Counted from the stretch's first letter, positions 22,934 through 34,526 are shown. The stretch is DNA of 64,000 bases from Mesostigma viride (GCA_009746045.1 RPFO01000418.1:270501-334500), one strand, 5' to 3'. The notes: generated by a model not told the origin, from the letters alone. Made by a program: numbers and translations.

Positions 22934-23067
22934 GTTCCTCCCGTTAGGCGTTTCCATTGGTCTTATCGTAGTATAGAGCTTTGACATGGCTCTGTATATA
23001 GGTTTATAGCTGGGCGTTTGCTTTGGTTTGAGTGATTTCACTCTGCTGTAAGTAATTATATTTTTAA
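18924..23067 (+). mobile_element. 5'-truncated LINE of the restriction-like-endonuclease class, with RING finger
   Basis: The element is bounded by a 14-bp target duplication, TATATATATCCGGC, at 18910-18923 and 23068-23081. The 3' end is a short A/T-rich tail (AATTATATTTTTAA). The coding frame begins at the left TSD with no in-frame ATG after the upstream stop at 18864. A homologue at 26147-28337 continues further 5', so this copy is 5'-truncated, the usual outcome of target-primed reverse transcription. Confidence 0.85.
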
Positions 23068-23135
23068 TATATATATCCGGCCCTCGGCCACTATAGATTC
23101 TCTGTTGCCCTTGGGCGGCGTGGGACACAACACTG

Positions 23136-23645
<510 letters not shown>

Positions 23646-23994
23646 GTAGAGCCCGGCCAAGTGCCAAGTGCCAAGTGGCAAGTGGCCCGCTGCCAGAGAC
23701 CAGAGCGGTGCACTGTGCAGACTGCCGCTTGTGTGCATTTTCACTTTTCAGCCTGGCTTCAGCTGGCTGGCGGCCTGGCGGCTGGCGCCTCAGTTATTAA
23801 GTCACTCGCCAGCCATACTGCATTGACTAATGTGTTTCGACTTTCGGCACTACAGTAATCGTTGTTGTTAATTTACCTACGCCCGGCGCCGATGCCTGAG
23901 ACGGAGACGCTCGCCCGCCTTGTGTACAGCCAGTACGGCGCCGCGCCGCGCTGACCCCGCTGCCGCATGCAGGGTCATTTGCTGCACCAAAAAG

Positions 23995-24115
23995 CCAGCC
24001 CGCCACACGTGGCCGTGCCAAGCCCAATTTTAATAAATAAAAAGGCCACACATTGGCCGAGTAAACTGAAGTTTTGATAGTTGGAAACGCCACAAGTGGC
24101 CTAGCGCTACTATTA
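23995..24115. repeat. Cluster of GCCACA/TGTGGC palindromic motifs (right block)
   Basis: CGCCACACGTGGCCGTG, AGGCCACACATTGGCC and CGCCACAAGTGGCC occur within 120 bp. They are the same motif family as at 18525-18750 and probably the other end of the same disrupted DNA element. Confidence 0.5.
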
Positions 24116-24840
24116 ACGAAAACCTTAAAAAAAACACTGCCTCACTTCAAACACAGGCCTGGCATTACTCTTATCCTTTTTTGCCAGCAACTTGGCCAAG
24201 TGCTTCCTTTGCGTGTTGTAGTGGTTAGGAATGATAATGCACGAACGCGGCAAGGCTGATTGCTTGAGAGCACAGGATATGATTGGCAATGAATTGCCTG
24301 CTCATTAGGAAATAGGTTTACCCTTTATCAACACGTTCCTCTCACTGCATGGCTGCGCCGCCCGGTGACCGGTGGGTGCAGACCGTTGGCCCGGCGAGGC
24401 CGCACGATGCATGACAGGTATAGCAGTCTAGTCACAGCATCCTGTGATCCCAGATCACTCCACTCTGCAGTATACGTTCCCTATCTACGATACTCTATAG
24501 TACCGTCCAATGTCAGGACACTGCGTATACTGGGTACTGACATCTAGCTGTCACGTACCCCAGTACCCAAAGTACTGACGTACCTACTATCTAGGGAAAC
24601 ATATGTGTGACTCGACTAGCCGTCCTATCTGAATAGCCCACGTGGTATTTATATTCACATACCAACGCAGGTTTACAAGGCTTATTCATACGCTGTATTC
24701 ACAGTGCCTTTCAGAGACTTCTGCAGCAAAGCATGGAGACTAACTCCAGTTTTATTTTATTCTTTATTAATTGTTATGCAGGTCTGCACCCGGCCCCAAC
24801 ATTATTGTTATTGTTTTTAAGTTGCATGATGAGGGGTACC
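24116..24840. other. No gene seen
   Basis: No long ORF, tandem array or recognisable TE fragment was noticed in this stretch. Confidence 0.5.
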
Positions 24841-24844
24841 AAAA

Positions 24845-25010
24845 TAAACATGGCTGTCTTGGCCAGTTTGGATACAGCTGGCTGTCTTGGCCAGTGATTG
24901 GATTACACATTAATTAAATAGAGTGTATACAGCTGGCTGTCTTGGCCAGGTATTGGATTACACATTATAAATAGAGTGTATACAGCTGACTGTCTTGGCC
25001 GGCTATTTTA
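24845..25010. repeat. Three to four ~65-bp tandem units
   Basis: The motif CAGCTGGCTGTCTTGGCCAG followed by ATTGGATTACACATTA and AAATAGAGTGTATA recurs at about 24850, 24883, 24931 and 24981 with slight decay. Confidence 0.85.
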
Positions 25011-25189
25011 TGACAGATAACACAAGGCTTTTGCCCTCAAGCTGAGATTGATGAGATACAGATGGCACTGTTCAGCACCCACACCCCACAGCAAAAGTGT
25101 TGAATTTAACAAGGCGCCCAGCAGCTATCGCTGTGGTTGTTGCGGTTGAGTGGGGTTGTTGCTGTTCAAGTACTGATCCAGAGCCATAA

Positions 25190-25750
25190 ATTTGTTCATA
25201 CACTGACTCTGATGGAATAGGGGTTCATGTTGTCAAAGAGTAACTGGTACGGTGTACTGAGGTCCAGCAGAATCCCTTAGCTTGGTCAGGGAGTCGGCCA
25301 GGTTATTGGCGTCTTCCACATGTAAGTAAGGACTTGCGTGTCATGCGCAAAGGCATGCCACGGAGTACTATGCTAATCTCATTAGAAAAAATCATTACAC
25401 AAAAGTTTAAACAAATATCGTCTGCATCATTCCCCAACCATTAAGCACTAGATGGGGATGTAATCCTCGTCCGAGCTGTCCTCTATACTGTAATGGCAGA
25501 CGAGGCGGTAGTGTAGCGCCTATCCTCAGGGCCAATAACCTCCACCTGCGGACTTCTACCCTGGCTAGCTAGCAACGGGCCGCGGGGGGCGTGGGGAGAA
25601 AACAGGAGCATACCCCTCAGGAAGGTGCTTATCGCAGATGGCAGCCCATTTCTCCTTGTCAATAATCTTCTACATGGGTCCAGCTGGAAAAATATGTGGC
25701 CTCCTGTTTGAGGATCACCCAACGATCCAAGTCAGTGTGGACACACTAGG
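25190..25750 (-). pseudogene. Copia RNase H/C-terminal relic C, split by ~320 bp
   Basis: Minus-strand text near 25250-25330 encodes HVEDANNLADSLTKL, equivalent to HIPGVDNPADALTKL at the end of the pol at 44846. The segment at 25680-25745 encodes VHTDLDRWVILKQEATYF, equivalent to VHTDLDWNVLKQDRTYLE in relic B. In an intact gene these would be nearly adjacent, so 25345-25675 is probably an insertion. No usable frame remains. Confidence 0.7.
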
Positions 25751-26140
25751 AACTCAGATTTTGAGATTTTTTCTCAAACCCCCTCAATTTTATCACCCTT
25801 TTGAGATTTTTGGTGAGAAAATTGAGAAAAATCTCAATTGTTTACCGCAAACACACTCAAGAAAATCTCACTCAGGTGAGATTTTGGTGAGAAAAAGGGG
25901 GTTGAAGATGAGAATGGGGTGAGAAAAAAGTTCCCTAAAGTGAGAAGAAAAGGTGAGAATGGGTGAGAAAAAGTGAGAAAAGGTGAGAAATTTCTCACCA
26001 AGAGTATAACGTACGAGAAAAATCGTGAGTCAACATGCATGGTGAGAAAATTCTCACCAAGAGTACAACACGAGAAAAATCGTGAGTCAACATGGTGAGA
26101 AATTTTTCACCAAGAGTATTACACGAGAAAAATCATGAGC
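25750..26140. repeat. GTGAGAAA-rich repeats with three hairpin-bearing tandem units
   Basis: The sequence is dominated by TGAGAAA/TTTCTCA words in both orientations. From 25980 three ~55-bp units each contain a GGTGAGAAATTTCTCACC-like hairpin, then AAGAGTAT, then ACGAGAAAAATCGTGAGTCA. This looks like the end of an unclassified foldback element. Confidence 0.75.
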
Positions 26141-26146
26141 TTTATT

Positions 26147-28337
26147 TTATTGAGTCCTTGACGTGAAATAAAACTCAGCACCACTAAGGTGCATTATAGG
26201 GTTATCATACAATATAGAACAGCAAATAATTCCATAAACAGTGATGTCATCGATCATGCCCATCTTCTTCAGAACTGCTGTCCGAGGGGTTGCTTGCATC
26301 AACATCTTCTGATGACATGTCATCCCAATGGGCTGCCGGGCAGCGGTAGCAGTCCATGGCGCGCATGGCTGCCTCCATGATGTGGGAGTGGGAAGCCCGA
26401 ATGTGCCGTGCACCAGCAACAAATTCCGGTACGTTGGGCAGGCGCGCGCCACACGGGTCACCAAGGGGACCATCGACTTGGCAATAAGGGAAGCCATCTG
26501 AGGGGGTGCGCCCACCCGGTCGGGTGGCCCCGGGCCGAGAGGGTGAGGGGTAGGGAGCACCCTCAGCCAGAGGAACGACAGCTGCAGGGGCCGCGGCCGC
26601 CGCGGAACCCAGGGCGGGGCCGGCCGCCGGGCGGTCAGTAGGGCTCGCGGCAGCCGAGGACAAGACCGGCCCGGGGACGGTCCCCACGTACGGGCCGCCG
26701 GGAGGGGGGCGCTGGAGGAGGTGCAGCCAAGCCGGCGCGCGACCCACGACCAGGCACAGGCCGGGGAGGCAGGTGCATGTCGGGGCATGCGCGTTGGGCT
26801 GGCGGCGCACGCCGGACACGGGCGAGGGCCCCAGCGGGATCGAACGCCAGGAGGCAAGGGGGAAAGGACCGCGGCCCGGTAAAGGGGGTAGGAGCTAGGC
26901 GGGTGTCGCGTGCAGGCTCGTGGCGATGCAAGCTTGATGGAAGACGTGGCTGCAAGCAGGGATCGAGGCGGCAGAGACCGTCACCCAGGCGATGCAGTTC
27001 CAAGCAGATGGGGCAGGAGGGGCCGCTGGCAGTGACATCCACCAAGTGGGCCGGCCCGTAGTGGGCGGGCGCCGCAGTCCCACCCCATGCAGCTCCCAGC
27101 TCGGCAGTCGTGCATGCGATCTCATCGGCGGAGAGAAGACGGCGGCACGGACCAGCAGGGTGCGCCAGAGATGGGGGATGGCAGCCCGCAAGCTCGAGCA
27201 CATGCATCGTGCAAGATGGCGGGCACCGTCGGCGGCACCAGGCTCAGCGGCGCTCAAGAACTGTCAGTGACCGGTGACGCCCCCCCCCCGCATCGTACAG
27301 AACCAGGTCGCGGGCGTGCACGGTGACAGGAGCCCCGGAGTCAACGCGGAGGCGGGCGGCTTGCGCTGGTGTGACCGCCGTATTCAAGCGCCCGTGCCGC
27401 CTGCGCAACAAGGCCGGCCGAGCCGGGCCTGGCAGAGGCCAGGAACGTGTGCAGCTGAGGGCAATCGAGCAGGGCGTGGTCGGTGGCCCCCCCAGCGAGA
27501 TATGTTGCGCGGGCGGCCTCTGTGCTGGGCCAGCCCGGCAAGCCCGGCTGTAGCAAAGAGCACCACCGCCTGCGCCTCTTGAGCGTCGAGATAATCAGGA
27601 GCCATTCTTGGCGCGTCGCGGGCAGCTAGGTGCCAAGGCAGACGGCCGCCGTCATGGTAGTTCTCGAGGACACCCCCCCAAAGCGTGGAGGCCAGGACAG
27701 GGGGGGAGGCTGCCTAGCTGCAGCATGTGCCGGACACGAACCACAAGGGCACTAAATTCAGGGGGCCGTGGGAGCGTAGGAAACGCCGCGTGCAAGCCGA
27801 CAGCGTCCAATAGCAAGGGGCAATACAGCCAAGAGAACGTCACTGGCGTGCCGGAGCGCGCTGGCGCCCGCAAATATGTTGGTGGAGGGCCAAACGGAGA
27901 AGTCATGGGACCCAAGCCCGGCCGACCAGGGGCCCACCACAGGAGTCGCCGCAGGGTGGCCCACAGCCTCAGGGAGGAGGGCCGCCAGGGACCCCTCAAG
28001 CACAGGAGGACGCAGGTCGGCCACCGCCGTGCTGCATGGCCGGAGCTAGGTGGATCCCCAGAGCTAGGCGGGGCAGGGCCATGCGGGAGAGCGGGAGCAC
28101 GGTGTGGAACCCTCCACGAGGTCCGCAAGGCCCAGGAGAGGGTCCAGCGAGGGGCTGCGGGAGGGGGCGAGGGCCGAATGGGATCCCCGGGTCGACACGG
28201 CCGCGCGTTGGGAGCCTAGGGAGTGGCCGAGGCGGGGCCACGCAGTGAGGGCACGCCCAAGGACCCGAGGGAGGCAGCCGGAAGAGGGGCGGGACCAAGA
28301 AGCGCGTGTGCCAGCCGCATTGGCACGAATCACACAC
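26147..28337 (-). pseudogene. Relic of a PHD- and RING-finger LINE, homologous to the element at 18924
   Basis: Right to left in shifting frames: a PHD-type finger at 28240-28337 (CDSCQCGWHTRFLVPPL, then GPWACPHC; the Cys after HT is Phe), an uncharacterised middle region, and VDSGAPVTVHARDLVLYDAG near 27300. That last block matches VEFGAPIAVQGGQAILVDSA at the 5' edge of the 18924 copy. A RING finger follows (CPICLELHRLGDGLCRL, then CSHVFHQACIATSL, 26930-27080), then a CYRCPAAHW block near 26350 matching CYRCPEAHC. The RT and endonuclease are missing. It shows what lies upstream of the truncation point of the other copy. Confidence 0.7.
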
Positions 28338-28600
28338 TACACTAGTAGGAGATGGGGGGCATCCTCACCACAGTCTGTGGTAGACCTCACGTGTATACTC
28401 AAGCGAGAGTGGCACAGGGGCGCCACGACCGCCGTCGTCCAGGTCTCCCATCTCGATCCTGCAGTTGCGCCGCGATGCGCAAGGACTGACGCAGCGCAGG
28501 GGCGCCACTAGGCATGCAGCGCATCCCGCGCCCGGGAGGTGCGGCGTCGTGAAGGAGGCATGGGGAAGGACAAGGACATCAATTGGGGTAATGAGGACCT
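28338..28600. other. No gene seen; target site of the half-LINE
   Basis: GC-rich sequence ending in GAGGACCT (28593-28600), one side of the target duplication of the ORF1-only element. Confidence 0.5.
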
Positions 28601-28808
28601 AACGAAAATGGCTGACGGCGGTATGGCTGACGGCGGAGTTCAGATCTTTTGCATCTGAGCCCCAAATTCGGTCAGACCACTTGCATTCGATGCACTTTTT
28701 TGAGACGCACACGCCAGTATAATCGGTTACGGCTGAAACGCAGTATTGCCAAAGTTACGCACGTGACAACTAGCAGCTATGACGTCCCCAAAAGCAAAAC
28801 GGGGTTAA

Positions 28809-30934
28809 TTGGAAAAGAAGCTTTCCGGCTCCCAGCCCAACCCACTCGCCATCGTCCTTGCCCAGCCGGCTGGGCTCGCAAATCCATCACCAGCAAACCC
28901 ATCGCCAAGCGCCTCGCCCGAGCTCAAGAAACCCTGCCACGAACACAAATGGCGACAGTACCTCCCAGATTACGACCGCTTTTCTTTCAGCAACTGGCTG
29001 CAGCTGACCACAGAAGAATGCGCCGAAATAGTGCGTTTTTTATCACAGGAACGCAAGCTCCATGGGCCCACACGGCCCATCCCCGACGAGAACCTGGAGG
29101 CGTTCTTTGCCAGGGGAGACCACCGCCTCGCTATCTTGTGCAGCTTCTTCCAGCTACCTCTGGACAAAATCGCTGCCAAGATCCGCGCCCCAGCCCAGCC
29201 TGCGCGGCCGACAGCCACATCGGCTTCCTCCCTCGGCAAGGATGACATCCGAGCAGTGCTGGAGGAGCACGTGACCTGGCCATTGGCCGAGAAGCTCATC
29301 AAGTTTCGTTTAAGTGGCCAGCCGGAGCGGCTGCTAAGGTTTAGCGGGCAAGTGTTCGAAGCGCGTCATTGGTGAATTACTGGGGAACTTGGGTTTCCCC
29401 GCGAAACTCCAACCGCACGTTCAGATTTCCAAATCTCAAGTAAAGTTCGGCGCAACTTTCTGAACGGGGGCAGTTGACGAGCAGCATTCCTCCGGACGAA
29501 TGAATTGCGTTCCATACTTGCGCAAAATTTTGAAAGGTGGCTTGCGTGCAGCCCTACTAAAATTTGCGCGGACGTTCAGATTTCCAAATCTCAAGTAAAT
29601 TTCGGCGGAACTTTCTGAACGGGGGTAGTTGGCGGGCAGCGTTCCTCCAGACGAATGAAATGCGTTCCATACTACCGCAAAGTTTTGAAAGGTAGCTTGC
29701 GTGCAGCCCTACTAAAATTTGCGCGAAGTGTGGGACTGAAAATTCGTAACGGAAACTTTTTGGTAGTTGCCGTCACTTCCTCTTGTGCAAACGTGTGGGA
29801 GTGAAAATTCGTAACGGAAACGTTTTGGTAGTTGCCGTCACTTCATTTTGCGCGAGTGTTGGGCTGAAAATTCGTAACGGAAACTTTTTGGTAGTTGCCG
29901 TCACTTCCTTTGGTTCGACTGAAAATTCGCTGAAATACGCTGAATTCGTACCGTAGCCTAATTTTTAGTACCTCGAACTGACGGGGCACCTAAAAATTTG
30001 CCCACAAGTACACTTGGCAGCGCGCTCACTGGGAAAAATTGTACAGCCGCTCCGGCGGGCCACTTGAACGAATTGTAATGGACCTCGCTGAACACGACGC
30101 TCAACACGGTGGAGGCCCGGGTCTCCAATGTGGAAACCAAGGTCGTCCACAAGCTCCAACCCCAGTTCACGGCGCTGCACACCGCGGCGCAGGCATCTGA
30201 GACGCACGCTGCACTTGTCTCTCGCCTCAACCAGCTAGGTGGAGGGCAAGTGCGGCGTGCTCATGAAGAAGCTTGATCGAAGCCACGCATCACCGCTCAC
30301 ACCGAGGCCCTGACCTCACAGGTCCCAAAGATAGCGGAGCAGACGGCCACCATCGCATCCCAGCCACCCCGGCTGGATGCTGGCGACCTCCCGCCGCTCT
30401 CCTAATAATGCGGACCTGCTGCGGTCAGCGACCGCCTCCACCACCGACGCCATCGCCACGAAGCTCCAGGAGCTGGAGGACCACCGCCAGGCCAACCAAC
30501 GGGAGGCCACGGACCGCGCTCGCCGCGAGTGCCGAGTGGTGCTGCGTCGTTTCCCCCAGAAGCCAGGTGAGACGTCAACCTCCCTTGCCGACGAGCTCAA
30601 GGACCAGCTCCTTACCCTCATGGGCCTGGTAGGTGAGGTAGAACTGCGTCCGTGTCACCGCCTTCCCCACTCACGGGACAAGGCGGCTCCCCCACCAGTT
30701 CTGCTCACCTTCCCCTCCCGTGAGGACAAGCAGCGGTTCCTCTCTCGTCGCAAGCAGTTGCACGACCTCACCTGGACGCTGGACGACGACCTGACCCCCG
30801 CTCAGCAGCAGCAGCGACGCGACCTGTGGCCGGAGTACCTCCGCCACAAGCAGGACCCCCAGAAGCCCAAGGTGTACTGGAGGGGCGGGGACCTGATGAT
30901 CAACCACAAGATGTGGACGCCCCCCGCGGGCTAG
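28809..30934 (+). pseudogene. LINE ORF1-like protein (coiled coil plus RRM-like nucleic-acid-binding domain), interrupted
   Basis: The N-terminal part (28809-29296) has SFSNWLQLTTEECAEIVRFL, equivalent to IFTLTKEQCDDVIKFL in number 2. After the MITE it continues with heptad-like TLNTVEARVSNVETKV (30090-30150), then suffers frame changes near 30240 and 30400. The C-terminal 185 codons are open: an RRM-like core (CRVVLRRF, PPPVLLTFPSREDKQRFLSR) and LDDDLTPAQQQQRRDLWPEY, ending NHKMWTPPAG at 30934. In LINEs, ORF1 proteins coat element RNA and act as chaperones. No upstream ATG is clear. Confidence 0.75.
29297..30077. mobile_element. 782-bp MITE 'X', copy 1
   Basis: Terminal inverted repeats contain CGTTTAAGTGGCCAGCCGG at the left and its near-complement at the right (about 27 bp plus imperfect outer bases). 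The interior holds two ~165-bp and four ~62-bp tandem units (TTCCGTTACGAATTTTCA). A near-identical inverted copy is at 49783-50564. No transposase. The host ORF1 can be read through in frame if it is removed, but no clean TSD was found for this copy. Confidence 0.85.
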
Positions 30935-31307
30935 ACTAGCTAATAGCCCTAGCTTGTATCCATTTGTAGTCACTGCAGCTATGGCAGCCATGCTTAGAAC
31001 GTTTGCCTAGCCGTGCCAACATACCTAGTCACGTGCACTGGTAACGCACGGTACACAACCAGCCATGTAGCCTTAGCTTAGTCCTTGTACAGCCATGCTA
31101 CGTCTTGGCTATGGTCAGTTTACTCGCCCACGCTCCTTGTTATGCCATGCTCACATGGGTCTTATTGAACCCACAGATTGCCGGATCGTTAGCGTGTCCG
31201 TTTAGCTAACGTGCCCGAATGCAGCTGTGGCATGCCTTAGGCATGAAGGAGACTCAGGGGGGGCTCTGCCCTTTCTCCTGTTGTGCACACACAGGGATTA
31301 AAGGCAC

Positions 31308-31380
31308 TTCGGTGCTCCGTGACTCCCCAACGGGAGCACGAGTTTAATTAATTAATTAATTAATTAATTAATTAATTAAT
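31308..31380 (+). terminator. 3' hairpin plus (TTAA)n tail of half-LINE 1
   Basis: The stem GTGCTCCGT pairs with ACGGGAGCAC around a GACTCCCCA loop and is followed by about 11 TTAA units. The LINE at 8886-14697 has the same loop with compensatory stem changes (GCTTC/GAAGC). This is the likely reverse-transcriptase recognition end. Confidence 0.7.
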
Positions 31381-31523
31381 GGGGGGAGGACCTGCGTAAA
31401 ACAACTGAACGGGAAGCGCGGGGTGGAGAGCGGGACGCGGACGCGGGGGGATTGGGGGGCGGCAGCCCCCCAACGCGGGGCGGCCGCGGCACCGCGAGCC
31501 GCGGCACAAAACCCAGCCGGGCT

Positions 31524-31735
31524 AGTTAGGTTAAATAGTGCCGGAACCTTTTGCCCACTGAGGCAAATCGGTCCGTCACACTATTTTGCCCGGAATAACC
31601 ACTTCCGAGCACCCAACTTAATTAATTCGGCCGAATTAACTTGGGTGTCCGGAAGTGGTTATTCCTGGCAACATAGTGTGACGGACCGATTTGCCTCAAA
31701 GGGCAAAAGGTTCCGGCACTATTTAACCTAACTAA
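31524..31735. mobile_element. Foldback MITE, near-perfect ~210-bp palindrome
   Basis: The arm starting TTAGGTTAAATAGTGCCGG (31525) is repeated inverted and ends CCGGCACTATTTAACCTAAC (31734). The two ~105-bp arms meet at AATTCGGCCGAATT near 31625. No coding capacity. It is inserted in the first tandem monomer. Confidence 0.9.
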
Positions 31736-31862
31736 AACCTGTGCACCTTGGAGGTCAGGGTTTCGAATCCTCACTGAGGCAGTTCCGGCGCAATATTATT
31801 TGCGTGCTCAGCGGCCCAGGCGGATGTCTCGGGCTCTTCGTCCCCCCTCCACGAGGCCAGGT

Positions 31863-32012
31863 TTTAGTTAGGTTAAATAGTGCCGGAACCTTTTGCCCAC
31901 TGAGGCAAATCGGTCCGTCACACTATTTTGCCCGGAATAACCACTTCCGAGCACCCAAGTTAATTCGGCCTGGGCAAAAGGTTCCGGCATGCACTATTTA
32001 ACCTAACTGGGC
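31863..32012. mobile_element. Second foldback MITE copy with shortened right arm
   Basis: The left arm is the same as at 31525-31620. The right arm keeps only GGGCAAAAGGTTCCGGCA and the terminal ACTATTTAACCTAACT. Between the two copies (31736-31862) lies unrelated sequence with a GGTTTCGAATCC box. Confidence 0.85.
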
Positions 32013-32411
32013 TCACTGCATTCGAATCCGCCTCTATCTATAAAATTCCAGCAGCCAACAGACCCGTTGCTCACCAAGAGCCGCGGCACAAAACCCAGCC
32101 GGGCTCACTGCATTCGAATCCGCCTCTATATAATTCCAGCTGCCGACAGACCCGTTGCTCATGCACCAAGAGCCGTGGCACAAAACCCAGCCGGGCTCAC
32201 TGCATTCGAATCCGCCTCTATAAAGTTACAGCTGCCGACAGACCCGTTGCTCACCATGCAAGAGCCGTGGCACAAAACCCAGCCGGGCTCACTGCATTCG
32301 AATCCGCCTCTATAAAATTCCAGCTGCCGACAGACCCATTGCTCACCAAGAGCCGCGGCACAAAACCCAGCCGGGCTCACCCCAGTATATATTCCTCCCA
32401 GTCCCGGCTAT

Positions 32412-33056
32412 TATGCGCCCCCCGGCCCGCCCGCCCCGCCGCCACGAAGGCCCACTGGCGCGGCCGCCCGGGCACCGGCGCCCGGCAGGCGTACCTGCAC
32501 CGCCCCCGCCGCCCGCCGCCAAGCAGGACTACACGTACCCGCCCCTGACCGAGCCCCTGGCCGACCACGACGAGCTACCGCCGTTCACCGAGGCCGAGCT
32601 GCGCACCGCCGCCAAACAACTCCGCTTCTATGCCGCCGTCGGACCTGACCAGCTCCCCTCGATCCGGACGGCCGGAGATTGAACTGGCGGCGCTCACAGG
32701 GTCCCTGCTGGACGTCTGCGACAGGATCCTACTCGCCGACGCACCTTCGATCCATGACTGGCAACACAGCTTGCGTGTCATGCTGTACGAAAACAAAGGT
32801 TCTCCTGACGACCCCGCCGGCCGCCAACAACCGAGTCCAGTCTGCATCCAGAGCGCCGCGCTCAAGCTGTTCACGCGCATGATCCGGCCCTTCGATCGTT
32901 CTGCACACCTTGGGGAGAGCCAAATGGGCTGGCCGGCTTAGGCACAGCACAGTCATCGCCATCTTCGTCGCCCGATCTTATCGAGCCGAGATCGCTCCTG
33001 CAGCCTGGTGAGTTTCCCGCCATCCTGATCTTCGTCGACTTCATCAAGGTTAAGTT
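32412..33056 (+). pseudogene. RTE LINE 'A', N-terminal part of RT (segment 1 of 3)
   Basis: Plus frames carry an N-terminal RT region (DELPPFTEAELRTAAKQLRF; DWQHSLRVMLYENKGSPDDP; CIQSAALKLF), collinear with the RT at 13736, and end in ILIFVDFIK at 33047. There the coding sequence is cut by half-LINE 2. The gene resumes at 52445 and again at 53905. Frame changes near 32640 and 32930. Confidence 0.8.
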
Positions 33057-33194
33057 GACATGGCTGACGGCGGAGCTCAGAACTTTTGCGTCTGAGCCCC
33101 AAATTCAGTCACTGAGGCTACTTGCATCAGATGCGTCTTCTCAAGACGCATCTGCTAGTATAATCGGTTACGGCTGTAACGCAGTATTTTGCAA

Positions 33195-34526
33195 ATGCCA
33201 CCAAAACGCAGCCTTGACAAACATTTTTAGCTGTCGTCGGCATTCCCGTCGACAGCAGCACGTGCGACATCAACTCCTGCGGACGCCAACCTTTTCGCGC
33301 TGATCGAAGCTCTCCCCCCCGGTCTGCCTCCCTCGACGCAGTGCTCTACGCCAAATTCGTCGCCCATTCCCAAGAAAACCCGAACTTCCCATACCAAATG
33401 GGACGTCCGCCGCTTCGGCGCCGGCCAGCGGGATTTTTGCATCTTGGAAATCTTTACGCTCACGAAGGAACAATGTGACGATGTTATCAAGTTCCTGGCC
33501 CGCCATGACGAACTTTTCCTGCCTACCCCTGGCGACAAGGTCAGCAAGCCCGCCTGGGAATGGCTGCTTCAAGAGCCGGAGGCGTACTTGAAGGCAGTCA
33601 TCATGTGCAGCTACCTGCGCTGCACCCAGGACATCACCCAGATTGGCTACGCTGGCCTCAGGAGCCTCCTGCATGAGCGCAGACGGGCAGCCACAGCAGC
33701 TGCAGCATCCCCGCAGAGCAGCACCTCCCCCAGCACGGACTCCACCCGAGCTGCAGTGGCGGAGCAGCTGGCGCCGATGGCTGAGCAGCTCGCCGCCCTG
33801 AACGCGCCCGACGGCCCACTCAACACTCTCTCGGCCAAGGTCAACAACATTGAAGCCAGAGTCGCCCAGCCTCAGTTTACTGCTACGCAAGAGCACATTG
33901 CCACCAAAGTTTCCGAGGCCACAGCCACTGTGACCACCCGCCTTAACCAGGTGGAAGGCCGAGTCGGCCAAGGCACCGTGAAACTTGAGGCAGTTGCTGC
34001 CAAGGTAGACGCCCTGGCCACGCAGGTCCCCGAGATCGCCGAGCGAACGGCCACCATCGCCGCCCAACCTGCTGGTAGGGCTAGCGATGACCCCTCGACT
34101 CGCGCCTCCTGGGCGGACCTGCTCAAGAGCCAGGCATCCTCTACTACGACCGCCATCACCACCAAGCTCCAGGAGCTGGAAGACACGCGCCGCGAGGCCG
34201 CTGACCGCGACCGTCGCCGCTGCCGGGTCATCCTCAGGCGCTTCGACATGCCGCCGGAGGAGACCCCAGACTCTCTTCTCGACGAGCTGAAGAAACAGCT
34301 CTTGGCGTGCATGCAGCTGCCAGGTGCGATACTGCAGGGCGCCTACCACCTGCCCCATCCACGGGCCAAGGCTGGGCCCCCTCCAGTGGTCCTCACCTTC
34401 AGCGACATCACAGCCCGAGTTCGGTTCCTCTCTCGCCGCAAGAAGCTGGTGGACACCTCCTGGTCGCTTGACGACGACCTGACGCCAGCCCAGCAGCAGC
34501 AACGCCGCGATCAGTGGCCCGACTAC
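33195..34526 (+). pseudogene. LINE ORF1-like protein, split by the Copia element; completed at 51927-52049
   Basis: The frame from ATG 33195 (MPPKRSLDKH) meets an in-frame TAG at 33228 and is then open to the insertion. It has an N-terminal globular part (EIFTLTKEQCDDVIKFLARH) and a long coiled-coil-like middle (LNTLSAKVNNIEARV; TTRLNQVEGRVGQGTVKLEA). The RRM-like domain follows (CRVILRRFDMPPEETPDS; PPPVVLTFSDITARVRFLSR), then LDDDLTPAQQQQRRDQWPDY. The last exon-like piece lies beyond the right LTR: YIRHKTNPEKPQVYWRGGDL and a stop at 52049. Removing the Copia element plus one ACTAC restores the frame exactly. Confidence 0.85.

Larger units (their letters stand above)
28601..31385 (+). mobile_element. 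ORF1-only 'half-LINE' number 1
   Basis: The element begins with ATGGCTGACGGCGG (twice) and a leader shared with 33060-33190, and carries only an ORF1-type gene. It ends in a 3' hairpin and (TTAA)n tail at 31308-31380. It is flanked by GAGGACCT at 28593-28600 and 31386-31393. Without the MITE at 29297-30077 it is about 2.0 kb, the same length as half-LINE number 2 after its insert is removed. No RT or endonuclease is present, so it depends on another LINE. Confidence 0.8.
31500..32395. repeat. Five ~85-95-bp tandem monomers
   Basis: Monomers contain GCGGCACAAAACCCAGCCGG, then GCTCACTGCATTCGAATCCG, CCTCTATAAAATTCCAGC, and CAGACCCGTTGCTCAC. They begin at about 31498 (interrupted by foldback elements until 32012), 32082, 32172, 32266 and 32352. 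Each carries a TATAAA-like word and a B-box-like ATTCGAATCC. They lie directly upstream of the RTE fragment at 32412 and could be LINE promoter monomers or a SINE-like array. Confidence 0.8.

Noticed and set aside
31755-31785. tRNA-like GGTTTCGAATCC box between the foldback MITEs
   Set aside because: The box has an extra T and no cloverleaf could be drawn.
33270-34502. 410-residue minus-strand ORF
   Set aside because: Antisense shadow of the ORF1-like gene, which has motifs shared with half-LINE 1.
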